Positions 62,997 through 64,000 of a stretch of DNA of 64,000 nucleotides are shown here, in pieces. The notes beneath the pieces were generated by a model. The model ran no database searches, was not told the DNA's origin, and saw only the letters and a list, made by a program, of their open reading frames with translations. Numbering within the stretch: position 1 is the first letter of the stretch; each line of letters starts with the position of its first letter. A program made the position numbers and the translations under genes. Origin of the DNA: Noviherbaspirillum sedimenti (GTDB lineage: Bacteria; Pseudomonadota; Gammaproteobacteria; Burkholderiales; Burkholderiaceae_D); NCBI RefSeq assembly GCF_003590835.1, contig NZ_QYUQ01000002.1, forward strand, positions 1,860,001 through 1,924,000, written 5' to 3'.

Positions 62997-64000
62997 ATGG
63001 CCCTGGCTGATTTCGATATCGTATTGTTTGGCGGCGGCGGCGACCTGGCGATGCGCAAGCTGCTGCCGGCCCTGTTCGCGCGCGACCGCGACGGTCATTT
63101 GCCGCCGGCGGCGCGCATTATTTGCGCCGGTCGTCATTTGTGGAGCCAGGAAGAATTCCAGCAATTCCTGGACAAGAGCGCCCGCCCGCACATCGACGCG
63201 GCCGCAACCGAGCCACAGCGCTGGCTGGCATTTTGCGCACGCATTCAGTACGTCGGGCTGGATGCGACCGACCCCGCTGCATATGCGCCGCTGATCGCCG
63301 CCATGCGTGCCGACCCGAATCTGGTGCGGGTGTTTTACATGGCGACGCCGCCCAGCCTGTTTTCGCGAATCTGCCACAATTTGGCGCAGGTCGGCCTGGC
63401 CAATGCCCATTCGCGCGTGGTGCTGGAAAAGCCGCTCGGACGCGACCTCGCCAGCGCCAGGCAAATCAATGCCGAGGTCGGCAAGGTCTTCGCCGAATCG
63501 CAGATCTACCGGATCGACCATTACCTCGGCAAGGAAACCGTGCAAAACCTGCTGGCGCTGCGCTTCGGGAATGTCTTGTTCGAGCCGCTGTGGCGACGCG
63601 AATGGATTTCCGACGTGCAGATCACCATCGCCGAAGAGCTGGGCGTGGGCAACCGCATGGAATACTACGATACCGCCGGCGCCCTGCGCGACATGCTGCA
63701 AAACCATTTGCTGCAACTATTGTGCATCGTCGCCATGGAACCGCCCCTGAGCGTGCAGGCCGACTCGGTGCGCGATGAAAAACTGAAGGTCCTGCGCTCG
63801 CTGAAGCGCTTCACTCCATCCACCCTGGCGCAAGACGTCGTGCGCGGCCAATACCGCTCCGGCCACGTCGATGGCGTGGCGGTGCCCGGCTATCGCAAGG
63901 AAGGCGCGCCGGCCGATTCGCGCACCGAAACCTTCGTCGCCGTGAAAGCCGAGATCGATACCTGGCGCTGGTCCGGCGTGCCCTTCTACCTGCGCACCGG
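62997..64000 (+). CDS. zwf: glucose-6-phosphate 1-dehydrogenase, 3' end cut by window edge
   Basis: The first 334 residues of a G6PD. LADFDIVLFGGGGDLAMRKL gives the NADP-binding GxxGDLA motif, LEKPLGRDL near 143 the EKPxG motif, and RIDHYLGKETVQNLLALRFG near 177 the active-site signature. It makes 6-phosphogluconolactone, feeding edd. The coding frame is open to the last base; about 150 more residues are expected outside. Confidence 0.95.
   Translation, partial: MALADFDIVLFGGGGDLAMRKLLPALFARDRDGHLPPAARIICAGRHLWSQEEFQQFLDKSARPHIDAAATEPQRWLAFCARIQYVGLDATDPAAYAPLIAAMRADPNLVRVFYMATPPSLFSRICHNLAQVGLANAHSRVVLEKPLGRDLASARQINAEVGKVFAESQIYRIDHYLGKETVQNLLALRFGNVLFEPLWRREWISDVQITIAEELGVGNRMEYYDTAGALRDMLQNHLLQLLCIVAMEPPLSVQADSVRDEKLKVLRSLKRFTPSTLAQDVVRGQYRSGHVDGVAVPGYRKEGAPADSRTETFVAVKAEIDTWRWSGVPFYLRT

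Overview
The window looks like a chromosomal segment of a high-GC betaproteobacterium of the Burkholderiales, most likely an Oxalobacteraceae relative (Herbaspirillum/Collimonas/Janthinobacterium type). The reasons are the proteobacterial housekeeping set (parE/parC, htpG, dcd, hrpA, argA, yggX), the Entner-Doudoroff block with HexR-type operators, Fur, LexA and sigma-32 sites of proteobacterial type, and the beta-type ParC. No rRNA, tRNA or CRISPR array was seen. Family assignments rest on motifs read by eye; no database search was possible.

Layout. 1-9.2 kb is core: a Gcr-type 'site-specific recombinase' membrane protein running off the left edge, a MoxR ATPase with a CoxE-type VWA protein, then parE, a lytic transglycosylase and parC, preceded by a near-perfect LexA box. 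9.3-26.7 kb is accessory. A Fur-controlled divergent iron locus has hemP, a small unknown gene and a TonB-dependent siderophore receptor on the minus strand, the receptor being broken by an IS630/IS870-type insertion. On the plus strand is a six-gene NRPS-independent siderophore operon in the order of vibrioferrin pvsABCDE, plus a citrate-synthase-like aldolase. A transposase remnant and a truncated aminotransferase copy follow, then a polyamine-type ABC transporter on the minus strand. 26.7-30.7 kb is a MocR-regulated amino-acid unit (aminotransferase, RidA, LysE exporter). 30.8-45.9 kb holds htpG behind a sigma-32 promoter, a PAS/GGDEF/EAL protein with a damaged EAL site, a spermidine-synthase-like protein, a PulE-type ATPase, an epimerase-like protein, an iron-sulfur flavin reductase, an acetylornithine-type aminotransferase preceded by an arginine-rich mini-ORF and terminator, a PAS/GGDEF protein, HPF, a VOC protein and an MgtC-like membrane protein.

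45.9-51.5 kb is a second probable insertion, bounded by a perfect 56-bp direct repeat of the dcd 3' end. It carries a LysR regulator, an iron alcohol dehydrogenase, an alpha-ketoglutaric-semialdehyde dehydrogenase and an orphan Liv-type binding protein. 51.4-64 kb returns to core: dcd, hrpA, argA, yggX, rpiA, eda, edd, pgi and zwf (cut by the right edge). The last four route glucose-6-phosphate into the Entner-Doudoroff path, and two HexR-like sites lie between edd and pgi.

The most notable points are the pvs-like operon whose neighbouring receptor has been inactivated by a very clean IS insertion, the two duplicated-gene-end scars that mark imported blocks, the arginine-rich leader/terminator unit before the argD-like gene, and the SOS box on topoisomerase IV.
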